A DNA stretch of 64,000 nt from Actinomycetes bacterium (GTDB lineage Bacteria > Actinomycetota > Actinomycetes > Actinomycetales > Microbacteriaceae). Of this stretch, positions 62,352 to 64,000 are shown in pieces. Location of the stretch: the NCBI GenBank assembly GCA_023436775.1, contig JAEZHW010000057.1:58227-122226 (forward strand), in the 5' to 3' direction. Position 1 is the stretch's first letter. The number at the start of each line of letters is the position of its first letter. The translations under genes were made by a program, and so were the position numbers. Below the pieces are notes generated by a model, which did not search any database, had not been told where the DNA came from, and saw only the letters and a list, made by a program, of their open reading frames with translations.

Positions 62352-63889
62352 GCGGCGTGCTCCTCAGCGGCGATGATGCCGACGATGGTGTCGGCCGTGA
62401 CGTCCGCCCCGTTGTCGAGGGTGGCGATGAGGCGGTGGTCCTTGAGCACGAAGATGCGCTCGCTGAGGCGAACCACCTCTTCGAGCTCGCTCGAGATGAA
62501 CACCACCGAGACGCCTTCGCCAGCGAGCTGGGCGACGCGTTCCTGAATCTCAGCCTTGGCACCGACGTCGATGCCTCGGGTCGGCTCGTCCAGGATCAAA
62601 AGTTTGGGGTCGGTGGCCAACCAACGGCCAAGCAGCACCTTCTGCTGGTTTCCACCAGACAGCGTGCGAATCGGCCGCTCCGGGTCAGCGGGCCGAACGT
62701 TCAGTTCAGCCATGTACTTGCTGACGATGGCGTCCTGCTCCTTGCGCGGCAGCGGACGGAACCAGCCGCGCTTGGCCTGCACGGCGAGGATCATGTTTTC
62801 GCGCACGGTGAGGTCGCCGATGATGCCCTCGTCGCGACGGTTCTCGGTGGAGAAGGCGATGCGGTTCGCCAGACCCGCCGAGGCGCTGGTCAGGTGCAGT
62901 GGCTTGCCATCGAGGGTGAGGTCGCCGACATCGGCGCGGTCAGCGCCATAGAGCAGACGAGCCAGCTCGGTACGACCGGAGCCCAGCAGACCAGCGAAGC
63001 CGACGACTTCACCGTGGTGCAGGTCCAGATCGGTGCTGTCGATTGAGCCCTTGCGGCTCAGGCACCGGGCCGTCAGCAGCGGGGCTGCCTCGGGCGGACG
63101 GTGGTAGGCCGCACGGTTCGAACCGAGCGACTTCAGCGCATCGAGGTCCTTGCCGATCATCTTGGCGATCAGTTCGGACCGGTCCAGGTCCCGGGTCATG
63201 TACTCACCCACGAGCTGGCCGTTGCGCAGCACGGTGAGGCGGTCGCTGATGGCGTAGACCTGGTCGAGGAAGTGCGAGACGAAGAGAATCGCCACGCCCT
63301 CGTCGCGCAGTCGGCGCATCACCCGGAACAGGTTCTCGACCTCTTGCGCATCGAGGCTGGAGGTCGGCTCGTCCAGGATCAGCACCTTGGACTTGGTGAC
63401 CATGGCACGGCTAATGGCGACCAGCTGCTGCATCGCCAACGAGATGCTGTTCAGCGGCGCGCGTGGGTCGAGGTGGCCCAGGCCAAGCTTGTCGAGGGCC
63501 ACCTTGGCGGCGGCGTGAGTGCGGCGCCAGTTGATACCGAAGGGGCCGCGCACTTCGTGGCCGAGCATGACGTTCTCACCGATGGTGAGGTTCGTGCACA
63601 GGTTGACTTCCTGGTACACGGTCGAGATGCCGGCTTCTTGGGCAGCGGCCGTGCCGCTGAAGTTGCGTTCTTGGCCGGCGACGATGATCGCGCCGGAGTC
63701 GATCTTGTAGACGCCGGTGAGTGCCTTGATCAGGGTGCTCTTGCCGGCACCGTTTTCACCCATCAGGGTGTGCACCTCGCCCTGGAAGAGTCGGAAGCTG
63801 ACGGTATCGAGGGCCTTCACACCTGGGAAGGTGATCGAAACGTTCTTCACCTCCACGACGGGCGGCGAGGTAAACGCGGAGGCAGTCAT
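62348..63889 (-). CDS. sugar ABC transporter duplicated ATPase (YtfR/RbsA-like)
   Basis: 513 residues with two ABC domains. Domain 1: GENGAGKSTLIKALTG, signature-like SLAMQQLVAISRAM, ILDEPTSSLD. Domain 2: GLLGSGRTELARLLYG (degenerate P-loop as usual in RbsA/YtfR), LSGGNQQKVLLGRW, ILDEPTRGIDVGAKAE. The ATG at 63889 has AGGG 6 bases upstream and is preferred to a TTG at 63910. A substrate-binding protein gene is not in the window and may lie just beyond the right edge. Pentose or galactofuranose uptake is inferred. Confidence 0.9.
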   Translation of the reverse strand: MTASAFTSPPVVEVKNVSITFPGVKALDTVSFRLFQGEVHTLMGENGAGKSTLIKALTGVYKIDSGAIIVAGQERNFSGTAAAQEAGISTVYQEVNLCTNLTIGENVMLGHEVRGPFGINWRRTHAAAKVALDKLGLGHLDPRAPLNSISLAMQQLVAISRAMVTKSKVLILDEPTSSLDAQEVENLFRVMRRLRDEGVAILFVSHFLDQVYAISDRLTVLRNGQLVGEYMTRDLDRSELIAKMIGKDLDALKSLGSNRAAYHRPPEAAPLLTARCLSRKGSIDSTDLDLHHGEVVGFAGLLGSGRTELARLLYGADRADVGDLTLDGKPLHLTSASAGLANRIAFSTENRRDEGIIGDLTVRENMILAVQAKRGWFRPLPRKEQDAIVSKYMAELNVRPADPERPIRTLSGGNQQKVLLGRWLATDPKLLILDEPTRGIDVGAKAEIQERVAQLAGEGVSVVFISSELEEVVRLSERIFVLKDHRLIATLDNGADVTADTIVGIIAAEEHAA

Positions 63890-63960
63890 GACAATCCCTA
63901 GCGATAGCAACGGTGGTAACGAGGGTGGGGGCAGCCTAGCGAATCGTGGCTGACCGGGGT

Positions 63961-63981
63961 GGGGGGGGGGGGGGGGGGGGG
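63961..63981. repeat. homopolymer of 21 G upstream of the sugar ABC operon
   Basis: 21 consecutive G, preceded by GGGGT, about 72 bases before the ATG at 63889. No gene is seen from 63890 to 64000. The tract is the only such run in the window. Confidence 0.9.
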
Positions 63982-64000
63982 AGCACGCGCCCCCGAGCGG

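Overview
The window is 64 kb of high-GC, gene-dense DNA from an actinobacterium. Supporting evidence: a DUF3073 protein, the split PurS/PurQ/PurL enzyme, an actinobacterial-style sterol-carrier-family gene beside the pur genes, a Septum_form-domain protein, frequent GTG starts, short ATGA/GTGA overlaps, and TANNNT -10 boxes placed directly at start codons. The gene order around purF-purM-DUF3073 suggests Micrococcales, possibly Microbacteriaceae; that is inference. No rRNA, tRNA, CRISPR array, insertion sequence, prophage or integrase was seen. No gene is broken except one cut by the left window edge.

Layout. (1) 1-7400: a maltose/maltodextrin module with a truncated GH13 alpha-amylase lipoprotein, malG, malF and malE on the minus strand, divergent from a cytosolic GH13 alpha-glucosidase and a LacI-family regulator. 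Two matching LacI-type operators lie in the divergent gap. (2) 7450-14150: HhH-GPD protein, an ABC-like ATPase/permease pair with a degenerate ATPase, RecQ, an SRPBCC protein, apt, and a degenerate ThiF-rhodanese fusion. (3) 14470-17610: an ECF transporter of the YkoE-YkoD-YkoC type. (4) 17680-25340: gamma-carbonic anhydrase-like protein, PEBP-family protein, DEAD-box helicase with an arginine/aspartate-rich repeat arm, an RND pump and a TipA-like MerR regulator. (5) 25500-27440: overlapping crcB pair, DUF3073, SGNH hydrolase. (6) 27500-43340: purine synthesis genes purM, purF, purD-purC, purS-purQ, purL and an AzgA-type purine permease, interspersed with an SCP2-like protein, a CatE-like VOC enzyme, a second SGNH hydrolase, a fatty-acid desaturase and a polysaccharide deacetylase lipoprotein. 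(7) 43450-57130: chorismate mutase, alpha/beta hydrolase, HrpA, PurA, SpoU methyltransferase, HAD-IIA phosphatase, Septum_form protein, PyrE, ExoIII, a PLP-fold III enzyme and an aldonolactone oxidase. (8) 57120-63890: AEC transporter, a DesK/NarL-type two-component pair, and a YtfR/YtfT/YjfF sugar ABC transporter preceded by a run of 21 G.

The most striking global signal is promoter architecture. At many starts a TANNNT hexamer sits exactly at -12 to -7 (or one to two bases further) from ATG/GTG, with no Shine-Dalgarno sequence, which predicts leaderless mRNAs. The signal also settles several start codons. In three places the stop codon of the upstream gene forms the first three bases of the next gene's -10 box. 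Intrinsic terminators, two with a CGAA loop, separate most transcription units. Nothing here is clearly a new defence or mobile system. The best candidates for new biology are the degenerate ABC pair, the leaderless/stop-codon promoter design, the palindrome at the CatE-like gene, and a possible ncRNA interval at 14165-14396.
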